The notes: generated by a model not told the origin, from the sequence alone. A stretch of 64,000 nucleotides of DNA from an uncultured SAR116 cluster alpha proteobacterium (GCA_902517815.1 CABYED010000001.1:298169-362168); one strand, 5' to 3'; shown: positions 10,377 through 20,484, numbered from the stretch's first letter. Numbers and translations: made by a program.

Positions 10377-11249
10377 TTAAATATTGTGTTTAATTTTATA
10401 TTCACGCCATGTTGTAAAAAGTCCTGATCCTATAACTACCAACGCACCTACAATAATCATTAGATCTATACTTTCAGAAAAAATTGTTACACCAATAATT
10501 GATCCAAATACTAATTGAAGATAAGAAAAAGGTTGTACAACCGAAGCTTCTGCCACTTGTAATGTTTTTACCATCATATAATGAGAACCTGCACTTAATA
10601 TACACATTAAAAGAAGCCATAAATAATCTTCTTTTAATATATTATCCCAAATAAAAAGACTTATTAAACTCATTGTTACCGTGCCACCAATACCCGTCCA
10701 AAAAAAACTTGTTATTGCTGTATCAGATCTGGAAACATATCTAGTTAAAATAAGATAAACAGCAAACATTATAGCTCCAACTATTGCAAAGATAGACCCT
10801 TCTGTAATTACATTTGTGTTTGGTCTTAAAATAATGATTACGCCAATGAAACCTGTAAAAATTGCCATCCACCTCCTCCAGCCAAATCTTTCACCAAGAA
10901 ACGGAACTGATAAACCTGCAACTATCAATGGGTAACATGCAATAATTGCATGTGTCTCAACTAACCCCAACAAAGTGAAGGTATAAACAACTAAGCAATT
11001 ATTTAGAGAAAGAATTACACCTCTAGAGAATTGAATATAAGGTTGCTTTGTATTTAAAATATCTGATATACGATTTTTTATAAATAAACATGTAACCATC
11101 ATTACAAATGCTATAAACCAATAACGCATTGTAACAAGTGTAAAAACATTATTCTTTTCAGCTAAATATCTAGAAACCCCATCCATGCTTGAAAACATAA
11201 ACGTAGTAATAACCATAAGGGTAATTCCAAAAAGAACATTATTTTGCAT
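10377..11249 (-). CDS. EamA/DMT family transporter
   Basis: About 10 hydrophobic segments; two EamA-like halves. Confidence 0.85.
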   Translation of the reverse strand: MQNNVLFGITLMVITTFMFSSMDGVSRYLAEKNNVFTLVTMRYWFIAFVMMVTCLFIKNRISDILNTKQPYIQFSRGVILSLNNCLVVYTFTLLGLVETHAIIACYPLIVAGLSVPFLGERFGWRRWMAIFTGFIGVIIILRPNTNVITEGSIFAIVGAIMFAVYLILTRYVSRSDTAITSFFWTGIGGTVTMSLISLFIWDNILKEDYLWLLLMCILSAGSHYMMVKTLQVAEASVVQPFSYLQLVFGSIIGVTIFSESIDLMIIVGALVVIGSGLFTTWREYKIKHNI

Positions 11250-11312
11250 AAATAACTCGATATGAAAATCAGAATTACTGTATATTGTTAATAGAAATTT
11301 ATAACAACAAAA

Positions 11313-11338
11313 AAATAGAGACGCTTCGGTCTCTATTT
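11313..11338 (-). terminator. Rho-independent terminator downstream of the 11401-12664 operon
   Basis: Perfect 10-bp inverted repeat AAATAGAGAC-gcttcg-GTCTCTATTT; minus-strand T-run follows. Confidence 0.75.
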
Positions 11339-11400
11339 AAATAAGGAGGAATATATAATAATTACTTTGTAAATTATTAAACGACTTAATAAAAAAAAGT

Positions 11401-12324
11401 TTAGTTATTTATTAATTGGTTTTGTAATTCCAGTATTTCGCTTATATGTAAACTAACTTCATTCAACTGAAATTGATCGAAATTCTTAATTGGTTCTCGA
11501 CAGATGCTGGTACTAAAAATTCCTTCTTCAACTCTTAACATTTTTGAAAATTTGATAGATATATCTATGTGCTGGTGAGTAAAAGATACAATTGGTAAAA
11601 TTTGAGAAAATAATCTTCTAGAGTCTTCTATTTTATTTTCTAAATATAAATTATAGATTTTGTTGTAAATAACCTCCATAGTAGAAGGAATTAGGGCATG
11701 TACCCCTCTATTCAAAGCTTCAATCATACCCATAATTGCCCATCCGCCACTCAGATGTAACTGGTTGTTAGTAATGTTGAAAACTCTTGTATATTTTGGA
11801 CCAGAATTAAGAACTTCAATTTTCAAACTTTTAAATTTTTTAACGTTTTTATTTAATAAAATTATATCTTCATCACTCATTCCATAACCTGTCCATGACA
11901 AATCTTGTATCATAAGATTGTCAGGTCCAACTTCAGCGATTTCATAAAAGCATTGCACTAATTCATCACCAAAAATATTTTCAGGTGCTTGACATAATAT
12001 CCAATCAGCCCCTAATTCTTTTGCATTTTTGGATAACTCAATTCTTTCAATTTGATTTTTTGCAGTGCAACTTATAATGATTGGAATTCTATTATTATTA
12101 TAAGTTACACATTCATTTAATAGAATTTTTTTCTCATCAAAGGATAGACTTCCATTTTCTCCGGCAACAGCGCCTACAAGCATACCAGCACATCCAGTTG
12201 TTACAGTATGATCAATCAGTTTCCTTAAGCTAACTATATCAATTTTGTTTTTTTCATTAAAAGGCGTGTGCAAACTAGGAATAATTCCTAGCATTTTAGA
12301 AATATCTTTTTTTTCTCTAGCCAA
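11401..12324 (-). CDS. Dihydrodipicolinate synthase (DapA) family protein
   Basis: 'GIIPSLHTPFNEKNKIDIVSLRKLIDHTVTTGCAGMLVGAVAGENGSLSFDEK'. Confidence 0.85.
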   Translation of the reverse strand: MAREKKDISKMLGIIPSLHTPFNEKNKIDIVSLRKLIDHTVTTGCAGMLVGAVAGENGSLSFDEKKILLNECVTYNNNRIPIIISCTAKNQIERIELSKNAKELGADWILCQAPENIFGDELVQCFYEIAEVGPDNLMIQDLSWTGYGMSDEDIILLNKNVKKFKSLKIEVLNSGPKYTRVFNITNNQLHLSGGWAIMGMIEALNRGVHALIPSTMEVIYNKIYNLYLENKIEDSRRLFSQILPIVSFTHQHIDISIKFSKMLRVEEGIFSTSICREPIKNFDQFQLNEVSLHISEILELQNQLINN

Positions 12325-12664
12325 TTAATGTACCATTTTCAAGTTTAATATCTGGCCGAAGCAAATGAACAACTTCACCTGAGATTGCGCCAAGTATAAG
12401 TACTTCAGAAGTAAAACCAGCAATTTTTTTGGAAGGCAAGTTGCAAACAGCCACAACTTGTCTATTTATTAATTCTTGTAATGAATAATTAGTAATCTGA
12501 GCTGAAGTTTGTTTTACCCCAATGGTTTTCCCAAAATCAATTTTTAAAATATATGCAGGTTTTTTTGCTTTTACATTCTGAGAGGCTTCTAAAATTGTCC
12601 CTAAAACAAGATTTAACTTTGTAAAGTCATTAATAGAAATTTGATCTTTATTTATTTTATCCAT
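12317..12664 (-). CDS. csaA: tRNA-binding (CsaA-like) protein
   Basis: 'LVLGTILEASQNVKAKKPAYILKIDFG', 'VVAVCNLPSKKIAGFTSEVLILGA'. Confidence 0.87.
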   Translation of the reverse strand: MDKINKDQISINDFTKLNLVLGTILEASQNVKAKKPAYILKIDFGKTIGVKQTSAQITNYSLQELINRQVVAVCNLPSKKIAGFTSEVLILGAISGEVVHLLRPDIKLENGTLIG

Positions 12665-12696
12665 AATTTTTATTTTACTAAACTTATCTTTTCAAT

Positions 12697-13065
12697 TTAA
12701 TTTTTTTGGTCATTATTCCCAATACATTTTAAAATTTTATTTTTTGTAAATATTTCATTATAATTGTCATTTATTGATCTTAAATTAGCATTGAATGACA
12801 ATGATTTATCTTTAATTATAAATACATAATTTAGTATTGGATTTTCTTTTGCCGAAACCTTACTAATAGCCATTAATGCAATTTCAGAATTTTCTACTAT
12901 CTTGTATTCTAACGGTTCACCGTTTTGATCTTCATATTTTACAGAATCACCATCTATAGTCATTTTAGACAAGTCGCCATGTTTTTTATCTATGCATGAG
13001 TATTCAAGAGCATAACTACTATGTGAGGCGAACATTAAAAAAAGTATATAATATAAAGTTCTCAT
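12697..13065 (-). CDS. Exported hypothetical protein
   Basis: N-terminal signal-peptide-like 'MRTLYYILFLMFASHSSYA'. Confidence 0.5.
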   Translation of the reverse strand: MRTLYYILFLMFASHSSYALEYSCIDKKHGDLSKMTIDGDSVKYEDQNGEPLEYKIVENSEIALMAISKVSAKENPILNYVFIIKDKSLSFNANLRSINDNYNEIFTKNKILKCIGNNDQKN

Positions 13066-13164
13066 TAGACTTCCATATTGAAACTGTATTAGTACAAAAT
13101 ATTTTAAATTATTAAAAAATGTCCTATTATATTTTTTAACTAAATTTACAAAAATTTAAAAAAA

Positions 13165-13302
13165 ATGAATAGAAAAAATTTATTATTATTTGTCTTTTGG
13201 GGATTGGCTTTTATAGTAATTACCTGGTCACTACCTTTTTTAGCTAGAGAAAATCAGATTTTCAATAATATCTTATCCTACTGTATATCAATTATAAAAT
13301 GA
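13165..13302 (+). CDS. Putative 45-aa membrane protein upstream of sco
   Basis: ATG..TGA read by eye: MNRKNLLLFVFWGLAFIVITWSLPFLARENQIFNNILSYCISIIK; not in supplied ORF track. Confidence 0.35.
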   Translation: MNRKNLLLFVFWGLAFIVITWSLPFLARENQIFNNILSYCISIIK

Positions 13303-13358
13303 CAAACTTCTATAAAAATGTAAAAACATTAATTTTAAAATTATGAAACTGATTTCTA

Positions 13359-13967
13359 ATGAATTTAGCAAAAAAAAAATTAATTTTACTTTCATCAATA
13401 ATTTTTTCTTTCGTTATTATTTTAATTATGACTTTTCTTTTTGCAGAATACCTATCACGTAAAAATGCTCCAGAAAAATTATCAGAAATAATCAGCAAAG
13501 TTAATTTAATTGATCATAATGGACAAGCTTTTAAAAGTACTACACTTAAAAATAAACCTTCTTTATTATTTTTTGGGTTCACTAATTGCCCAGAGATTTG
13601 TCCTACAACACTCGCCGATTTATCACAAATTACAAAAGAAGTTACATCGAACGATGATTCAATAAATATAATTTTTGTAACTTTAGATCCAAAAAGAGAT
13701 AATAAAGAACATCTTAAAGATTATATTCAATATTTTGATGATAATATTATTGGTGTAACAGGCAATAAAATTGAAATAAAAGAATTTGCAGATAATTGGG
13801 GAGTATTTTATGATACTGTCAAAACTACAAATAGTAATTATACTCTTAACCATACGGCAACCGTATTCATGATTGATGCCTTAGGCAATTTTAGAGGAAC
13901 AATAGCCTGGGGTGAAAATGAATCTTCTATAATTCAAAAAATTAATAATTTAAGAAAAACTAATTAA
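13359..13967 (+). CDS. SCO1/SenC family protein
   Basis: 'FFGFTNCPEICPTTLADLSQI' CxxxC motif, 'VTLDPKRDNKEHLKDYIQYF', 'LNHTATVFMID'. Confidence 0.92.
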   Translation: MNLAKKKLILLSSIIFSFVIILIMTFLFAEYLSRKNAPEKLSEIISKVNLIDHNGQAFKSTTLKNKPSLLFFGFTNCPEICPTTLADLSQITKEVTSNDDSINIIFVTLDPKRDNKEHLKDYIQYFDDNIIGVTGNKIEIKEFADNWGVFYDTVKTTNSNYTLNHTATVFMIDALGNFRGTIAWGENESSIIQKINNLRKTN

Positions 13968-14739
13968 CAATATAACCTAAACCGATCAATTTATTCTTTA
14001 CCTTCTTTGAAGATAAAAATTTTAAGAAAATTTTTGCCTCTGGTTTTTTTTCTCCATATTTTAGTAAAATTGCATCTTGATTTATAGGTGAATATAAATC
14101 CTGAGGTATATCCCACACTTTCCCTTTTTTATTTTTAATAATAAAATCAGATTTCGCTATAAAGCCTATATCTAAATTACCATAATAATTCATGAGAAAA
14201 ACTTGATTGACATTTTTACTAAAAATAATTTTTTTTTCTAATCTATTGAAAACTTTGAGCGATTTTAAAACTTCTTTAGCAGCCACGCCATAGGGTACAT
14301 ATTTGGGATTTCCTATCCCAACATATTTAATTTTTTCTGATAAAATTATATTTGGAAATGTTAAATCAAAAAGATCTTTGTTTGCGCTAAACAAAAGTAA
14401 CTTTCCAGTTGCGTAAGTAAATCTTGATCCTTTAACTCCTTTAGCTGTATTTTCGAGTTTTTTTGGAAAGTCTTGATTAGCTGAAAGAAAAATATCTAAT
14501 GGTGCCCCATTCATTATCTGAGAATATAAACTTCCACTTGAACCACTTGATAGATAAATTTTAGTCTTATTTTCATTCTCAAAATTTTGCTTTATAAAAT
14601 TCATAGGCATTAAAAAATTTGAAGCCACACCTATACGAATCTCTTTAGCATACGAATGTCTGCAAAGAAAAATTACTAAAAAAATTAAAATATATAAAAC
14701 TGTAATGAATGTCTTTATTGTTTTAAGTACTAAATACAT
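13960..14739 (-). CDS. modA: Molybdate ABC transporter substrate-binding protein
   Basis: Signal peptide; 'VASNFLMPMNFIKQNFENENKTKIYLSSGSSGSLYSQIMNGAPLDIFLSAN'. Confidence 0.85.
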   Translation of the reverse strand: MYLVLKTIKTFITVLYILIFLVIFLCRHSYAKEIRIGVASNFLMPMNFIKQNFENENKTKIYLSSGSSGSLYSQIMNGAPLDIFLSANQDFPKKLENTAKGVKGSRFTYATGKLLLFSANKDLFDLTFPNIILSEKIKYVGIGNPKYVPYGVAAKEVLKSLKVFNRLEKKIIFSKNVNQVFLMNYYGNLDIGFIAKSDFIIKNKKGKVWDIPQDLYSPINQDAILLKYGEKKPEAKIFLKFLSSKKVKNKLIGLGYIVN

Positions 14740-14743
14740 TAAC

Positions 14744-15007
14744 TTAATTAAATAGTGAAATTACATAGTAAAAGATAAATATCAGTATTGATAATGACAA
14801 AATAAAAATTATTAAGATTGTTTGAACATAATCTTGTATTAAAACAGTAACAAACTGTTTTGTTTCTTTGTATCCAAAGAATATCAAGCAAAATATAACC
14901 GAAATTGGGAATGTTACAAAAAATAGGGTTGAATAAAACCAAAACTTAAAGAACCCCATTTCTTTAAATTTATTTTTGTGCTGCGTTGAACTGATTTCAT
15001 ACCTCAT
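14744..15007 (-). CDS. Small membrane protein between MOSC and ModA genes
   Basis: 87 aa, two hydrophobic segments. Confidence 0.5.
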   Translation of the reverse strand: MRYEISSTQHKNKFKEMGFFKFWFYSTLFFVTFPISVIFCLIFFGYKETKQFVTVLIQDYVQTILIIFILSLSILIFIFYYVISLFN

Positions 15008-15019
15008 AAAAAATAAAAA

Positions 15020-15799
15020 TTAATTTAAAGATAACTTGTCATTAACTGAGATAACTCCAGTTTTTTTAACCTTTGCATAAACTCCCAAATCTAAGTGACC
15101 AAAATGAGAGTTAATTTCATTTGGTATGTTAATATCCCTCAGGGCATTTTCTGGATTAACATTAGTTGCTGCACATCTTTGTGTTCTTTTAAAAACTTCT
15201 AAAATACAATCACCAATTTCAATTGTCTTACCAACCCAATTAAACTCCTTCCAAGGATCAATATTATCAATCAATAAATTTGCTCTAAATCTAGAAGGAT
15301 CAATATTTTTTCCAATTTTTTTTTCAAAATCAGAAATTGTGTTTAAGTTAATAATAGAAATAGCCTTTTCTGGAAGGTCTGAAAATGAATGTTTAAGATT
15401 TTTATCATTTTCATATTTTGTTCCTTGAACTAATCTTGGCTTGTTATTGCTACCTAAATCTAAATATTTCTGAAAAAAAACTTCAACTTTGTTAATATTG
15501 ATTTCGTTAACAAGAATTTCATCTAGAACTGTTTTCTTATCAAATCTTATAATTAGTCTCTTTGATTTACTAATAAACTCTGTACTTAATTTAGCCAATT
15601 TTTCTTCTTTGACTAAAGCTAGAAAATTTGTTTTTCTTAAATACACTGGATTTTTTTCATCAAATGAAACGTGTGATCTAGCAAATGCGTATTCACGGTC
15701 TCCAGACAAAACTTGATCTTTTTTTAATAAAGTTTCGTTTAAACTTTCACCAGAAAGACCTTTTATAGGGTATCTAAAAATTTTTTTTAGTATGGCCAT
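15020..15799 (-). CDS. MOSC domain-containing protein
   Basis: 'YPIKGLSGESLNETLL', 'DPSRFRANLLID', 'RTQRCAATNVNPENA'. Confidence 0.88.
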   Translation of the reverse strand: MAILKKIFRYPIKGLSGESLNETLLKKDQVLSGDREYAFARSHVSFDEKNPVYLRKTNFLALVKEEKLAKLSTEFISKSKRLIIRFDKKTVLDEILVNEININKVEVFFQKYLDLGSNNKPRLVQGTKYENDKNLKHSFSDLPEKAISIINLNTISDFEKKIGKNIDPSRFRANLLIDNIDPWKEFNWVGKTIEIGDCILEVFKRTQRCAATNVNPENALRDINIPNEINSHFGHLDLGVYAKVKKTGVISVNDKLSLN

Positions 15800-15904
15800 A
15801 TTTTATGTTTTTAAACTAATCTATCGAATAATTAAATCGTAGATTATATTCAATAATTAATAAAATGTAGATTTTAAATTGAACAAAAAATATTTTTCAC
15901 ATTA

Positions 15905-16327
15905 TTATGAGGCAGTTTCAAACAAAACCTCAGGGTTTGACATTGTTTTAATTTCGAGAACATTCCCATTAGGATCTTCAACAAAAAATGTCTCTTGTTC
16001 AAACTTGGAGCCTATAAACCTTCTGTAAGGTTTATCAAAATAATTTATATCACTTGCTTCAATTCTTCTTTTTACTTCTTCAAAATCATTTTCTTCCAAA
16101 TGAACTCCAAAATGAGGCACACAAACATCACCCATATCAACATCATGTCTTTCTCTAAATTGTTTAGATTTGGTTTCATGCAACGTAAGTTCATTTCCCC
16201 AAAAATTAATATCGATCCATCGACCTTCTTCCTGATTTCCAGTTTTACATCCTAATATATCGCAATAAAATTTTAGAGCGGTTTTTATATTCCCAGCAGG
16301 TATAGCTAAATGAAAACAATTAGTCAT
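15905..16327 (-). CDS. VOC/glyoxalase-family protein
   Basis: 'FHLAIPAGNIKTALKFYCDILGC', 'FFVEDPNGNVLEIK'. Confidence 0.88.
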   Translation of the reverse strand: MTNCFHLAIPAGNIKTALKFYCDILGCKTGNQEEGRWIDINFWGNELTLHETKSKQFRERHDVDMGDVCVPHFGVHLEENDFEEVKRRIEASDINYFDKPYRRFIGSKFEQETFFVEDPNGNVLEIKTMSNPEVLFETAS

Positions 16328-16443
16328 AAATATATCTCCTAATATACTAGATTTGAAGTTTCACAAAATATCAGTTTCATGGTTTTAAAAATATTAATTA
16401 AATTTATATATTATATTATTTGATAAGTATAAATAAGTCAAAA

Positions 16444-16881
16444 TCAGCTTATTGATTTTAAAAGACCTTTTAGTAGTTTTTTTGACTTCCCGTAAACCTT
16501 AACTTTTTTAATTTTATCTAAATTGCTTTTATTATTACCAACAATAACTAGACCTATCATACCCATAGCTTTGTGCGGTGTGCATTGATACAAATAAATA
16601 CCTGGCTTTGTAAATTTGAATTTAGCATCTTTACTGATTTTGGATTTATATTTAGAAACACCAGCTGGCATTCCTATAAATTCAACATTATGACCTTTAT
16701 CTACAGACTTCCAAGTAACTTCATCATTAACTTTAATTGAAATAACTTTCTCAGAATAAACCATTCTCTCTTTTCCAAGTTTATTTAACATCTCAATAGT
16801 AAAATTTTCTGCATTAGCAAAATTTGAGATTAATAGGAATAAAAGTGCTGTTGAAACAGAAACTAATTTAGCTATGAACAT
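16444..16881 (-). CDS. Pseudoazurin-like type-1 copper protein
   Basis: Signal peptide; GHNVEF...YQCTPHKAMGM Cu ligand pattern (His/Cys/His/Met). Confidence 0.9.
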   Translation of the reverse strand: MFIAKLVSVSTALLFLLISNFANAENFTIEMLNKLGKERMVYSEKVISIKVNDEVTWKSVDKGHNVEFIGMPAGVSKYKSKISKDAKFKFTKPGIYLYQCTPHKAMGMIGLVIVGNNKSNLDKIKKVKVYGKSKKLLKGLLKSIS

Positions 16882-16996
16882 ATAATTTTTCCTTTTTCGT
16901 TTTATTTTTATATATGTATTGAGATCTAAAATTTAAACCCATATTATAACAAAGATTGAATTAAATAATTTATAATATTTTACATATAATTATTGA

Positions 16997-17818
16997 GTGA
17001 AACGTGGAAGAAATCCAATTCATAGAAAAGGTGAATCTAAAAATTGTTTACTACTTATTTACGGTTTCTGCAGTGGTCCTGAAGATTGGGAAGATCAAAT
17101 AAAATTTTTTTGTGCTGACTTTACCGTCTTAGCACCTACACTAAGAGGACACGACGGAAATAACTACAAAAACAGACCAATGAGTATTGAACAATTATCC
17201 AATGATTGAGTAAAAATCCTAAATACAAAGTCATTCAATAAAGTAGTAATCGCTGGTCATAGTATGGGAACCAGATTAGCTATAGATATTGCAAGTAAAA
17301 TTAAAAATTCTGCCGGATTAATATTAGTTGATGGTAGTAGATTTTGTGATTATGAAACATACTTTAAAGTACTTAGTAATTTTGAAAACTCATTGAAACA
17401 GAATAATTATCAATCACTATTGAAGAATATGTTTTCATCTATGTTTTTTTCTGAAAGCTACAAAAAAGATAGAGATAGAATTGTAAAAAGAGCAATAAAT
17501 ATCCCAGAGAGATACTCCTTACCACTCAGAAGAAATACAATTTGGTACGACAGTCATTGTGTTGAAAATAACTTAAAATGTCTAAAATTACCTATACTTG
17601 TTATACAAAGTACTAAAATTGATTCTAAAAACGCACGATGTATGATTAATAAAGATGATGATATTTATTATGTAAATTTTATAAATAACTTTAATAAAAA
17701 TAATGACATAGTTTTGTTAGAAAATACTGGTCATTATGTAACAATCTAAAAACCTCAATGGATAAATGAAACAATTTTAAGTTGGCTAATTAAATTAAAA
17801 CTTCATTTCAGAAAGTAG
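16997..17818 (+). pseudogene. Alpha/beta hydrolase gene interrupted by in-frame TGA (17207-17209) and TAA (17747-17749)
   Basis: GTG start; same-frame continuation '...EQLSND*VKILNTKSFNKVVIAGHSMGTRLAIDIA...LENTGHYVTI*KPQWINETILSWLIKLKLHFRK*'. Confidence 0.8.
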
Positions 17819-18127
17819 AACGGCCAGTTGAGCCCCATGCATATCTCTATCAAAAATATCTCCTTGTATTATCTTCCTAGGAAAAGAAAATTTAATTACA
17901 TTTAAATCGTCAATCTCAAATCTCTTTAGTTGTTGTTCACTTATCATAAGTAAATTCGTTATTCCTGAATTTGTTAATTTATTACAAACTTCTTTGTATA
18001 TTTTTTTATTGTTACAAAAAATATCAATAGTAATCCAAAAAGGTCCCGCATTCTTAGATCTGATTTTTCTAACTTTTTCACCAAGAGTTAACAAATTATA
18101 CCTCTGATATTTTAATTTGAAATGCAT
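17795..18127 (-). CDS. DUF4387-like protein, partner of AtuA
   Basis: 'KIRSKNAGPFWITIDIFC', 'FPRKIIQGDIFDRDMHGAQLAVLL'; overlaps AtuA gene. Confidence 0.82.
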   Translation of the reverse strand: MHFKLKYQRYNLLTLGEKVRKIRSKNAGPFWITIDIFCNNKKIYKEVCNKLTNSGITNLLMISEQQLKRFEIDDLNVIKFSFPRKIIQGDIFDRDMHGAQLAVLLSEMKF

Positions 18128-19451
18128 CCATTGGACTATCCAGTTCTAAAATATGGTTTATTGCAAACTCATAAACACACCCTCTATCTGAATGAACTGG
18201 AGAAAATGGAAACGCAAATGTTGGGAGTTCTTCATTTGAGGAAAGTGGAAAATGTAATAAAAATGGATTTATTAATTTTGCTATTTCGGTAGATATTTGA
18301 TTTTTTGATGTTATCAAACATAAAACACCAACTTCAACAGGACTTCTTATATTTTTTTCTAATTCTCCCAAAGTTGAGTTGAGTCCTATGTGTCTAAATT
18401 CCAGTGAATATTCAGAGGTGTCTATATCCATTCTTTCATTAATTTCTTTTTTTAAGAATTTTGATAACTTATCTGTCCATTTTTTTACATTTTCTACATA
18501 TTTTTTGTCTCTTAATAAAACTAATAAAGAAGTTTGATATCCTGCAATCTTAGCTCCTTCTAACTTAACACTATATTGTTTTGACGGATGCCATTTTGCA
18601 CCCTCTACTCGAACCTTTTTTTTGTTAATATTATAATAATTTGAGTAAGTTACATCCATATATCCTCCCGGTTCATGTAAAATATAAGGATCGGCATTTT
18701 CATAAAGCATATGGGCAGCAACTGTTTCAGAAGTACAGGACGCATTTTTAGACATTGGCTCTACAGTAAATCCAGTTTTATCAAACTCTACCATGACAAC
18801 GCCAGATGTTGGATTTGTTGTACATAGCGCACCACACTCAGCAACTTTAGCTCCATGCCAGGAAGAACCAGGATTAGCTCCTTTCATTAATGGCAAAGCT
18901 GAAATAATTGCGGTATCAGTCGTTCTGCCAGCTAGTATGATTTCAGCCCCTGTGTTTATACATTCTTGTATTTGTTCGGCACCTGCAAGCGCAACGATAT
19001 TTGTCATTTCTTCTATTAAATGATCATTAAGTATAGGGGCAGGGTTTAAAGGAAAAATCTTACTTAATTGAAATTTTTTTTTAATAAAATTTTTTTCTTG
19101 TTGGCAATATAATTTTGCAATTTTTATGTTTTGATTTAATTCTTCAGCTAATTCAATGGTAATATTTTCCATCCAATCAACCATCCCATTAGTTCCACAC
19201 GTACCACAGGAACCAATTACAAGTGGTACTTTAGCTTTTTCTCTTGCTATCATAAGACTTTTCCATTCTGCTTTTATAGCCGCACGTGAATATTTTGATG
19301 TCCCTGAACCTAAAGAATATGGACCGCTATCTGTAGAGCCTCCATCAATACTAATAATGTCTGGATTATTTTCAACACCATTGTTAAGAGCTTCTAAATC
19401 AAAACCAAGACCAAGAACTCCTGAAGGAACTAATACTTTAATAGGTATCAT
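18096..19451 (-). CDS. Acyclic terpene utilization AtuA family protein (DUF1446)
   Basis: 'SGVLGLGFDLEALNNGVENNPDIISIDGGSTDSGPYSLGSG', 'GRTTDTAIISALPLMKG'. Confidence 0.88.
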   Translation of the reverse strand: MIPIKVLVPSGVLGLGFDLEALNNGVENNPDIISIDGGSTDSGPYSLGSGTSKYSRAAIKAEWKSLMIAREKAKVPLVIGSCGTCGTNGMVDWMENITIELAEELNQNIKIAKLYCQQEKNFIKKKFQLSKIFPLNPAPILNDHLIEEMTNIVALAGAEQIQECINTGAEIILAGRTTDTAIISALPLMKGANPGSSWHGAKVAECGALCTTNPTSGVVMVEFDKTGFTVEPMSKNASCTSETVAAHMLYENADPYILHEPGGYMDVTYSNYYNINKKKVRVEGAKWHPSKQYSVKLEGAKIAGYQTSLLVLLRDKKYVENVKKWTDKLSKFLKKEINERMDIDTSEYSLEFRHIGLNSTLGELEKNIRSPVEVGVLCLITSKNQISTEIAKLINPFLLHFPLSSNEELPTFAFPFSPVHSDRGCVYEFAINHILELDSPMDAFQIKISEV

Positions 19452-19506
19452 TGTATAACTTTAGTAACAGTTAACTTTTTATAGAACTTAAATTTATATC
19501 ATTAAT

Positions 19507-20442
19507 CTAATTAATACAGTACATCCAATTTTTTTCATTAACAACTTCACCTATAAATAAAAAGGGTCTGTTTCCTGTTTTTTTAGCATAATCTATTAAA
19601 TCAGTACTCTGATCTGATTTTATGGTTAATCTATTATTCTTTGATAATCCTTTTGATCCAACTACTAATACAAATTTAGATGACAAATCGACAAGACCAC
19701 TTTTTGGCTGTTTGGGAGCCATTATCTTATTGTATTTATATCCCCATGAATTCAAACAATTAATAGAAGCATCAATATGTTTAGCTTTAACTTTAATTAA
19801 GCATTGTTGGAAAATATTTTTATCTAAACCTTCTAAACTACGAATGGGATAGTCAAAATTGATATCTTCTTTAGAGGAAAAATTTTTCCATTTATCAATC
19901 TGATTATCTGATGGAATTATTATAATAGTGTTAAAGTGTAATTTTGATTTAACTAAAATGCTTAACTTAATTTCTGAATTAAATTTTTGATTTTCTAACA
20001 TTTTAGTAGAAACATTTTGAGAATTAAGTTTTTGTTTATGTAACTTTATAATTTTCTTTATGTCATTCCTTTGAGATAAAGGAGTTACAACTTTATTTTT
20101 AAAAAGTTTAACAAATTTTTCCCCTCCCTTCTCTTTTCCATAATACTTGTAATACTGATTGTCTAAAACACTTAGTTGATATAATGAATCAAAAGATGGA
20201 GGCGCTAATTCTCTGATTTCCATTATATTATTATTGGAACCAATCGAATGCCATTTTGAAAGAGTGCCATTTGACATGCCAAGCTTTTGAGCCAACTCAA
20301 CTTGTCTATTTTCTAACTGATTCAAAGCATTTGTTATTGCATCAGCCATCTCAAATATACTATTTTTGACTTTGTTTTTGGCCAAATTAATTTTTATAAC
20401 ATGATCATCAATTGACATTATGTTTGGAATTTGTGTTTTCAT
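19507..20442 (-). CDS. HTH-domain protein with C-terminal region resembling MT-A70 methyltransferase but lacking DPPW
   Basis: HTH 'RQVELAQKLGMSNGTLSKWHSIG'; C-term 'YPIRSLEGLDKN...INCLNSWGYKYNKIMAPKQP..LVDLSSKFVLVVGSKG'. Confidence 0.6.
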   Translation of the reverse strand: MKTQIPNIMSIDDHVIKINLAKNKVKNSIFEMADAITNALNQLENRQVELAQKLGMSNGTLSKWHSIGSNNNIMEIRELAPPSFDSLYQLSVLDNQYYKYYGKEKGGEKFVKLFKNKVVTPLSQRNDIKKIIKLHKQKLNSQNVSTKMLENQKFNSEIKLSILVKSKLHFNTIIIIPSDNQIDKWKNFSSKEDINFDYPIRSLEGLDKNIFQQCLIKVKAKHIDASINCLNSWGYKYNKIMAPKQPKSGLVDLSSKFVLVVGSKGLSKNNRLTIKSDQSTDLIDYAKKTGNRPFLFIGEVVNEKNWMYCIN

Positions 20443-20484
20443 TTTTAGATTTAATTTTATTGTTATAGTTAAATAAATATTTTA

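Noticed and set aside
13310-13498. Minus-strand ORF opposite the sco start
   Set aside because: Overlaps the supported SCO1 gene and has no family resemblance.
17207-17209. TGA read as Trp (alternative genetic code or selenocysteine)
   Set aside because: Other genes in the window end in TGA (e.g. 40069, 52440) and use TGG for Trp; the same hydrolase has a second, TAA stop, so mutation is simpler.
18793-19458. Plus-strand ORFs opposite AtuA (18793..19023, 19156..19458)
   Set aside because: Antisense shadows of the conserved AtuA gene.
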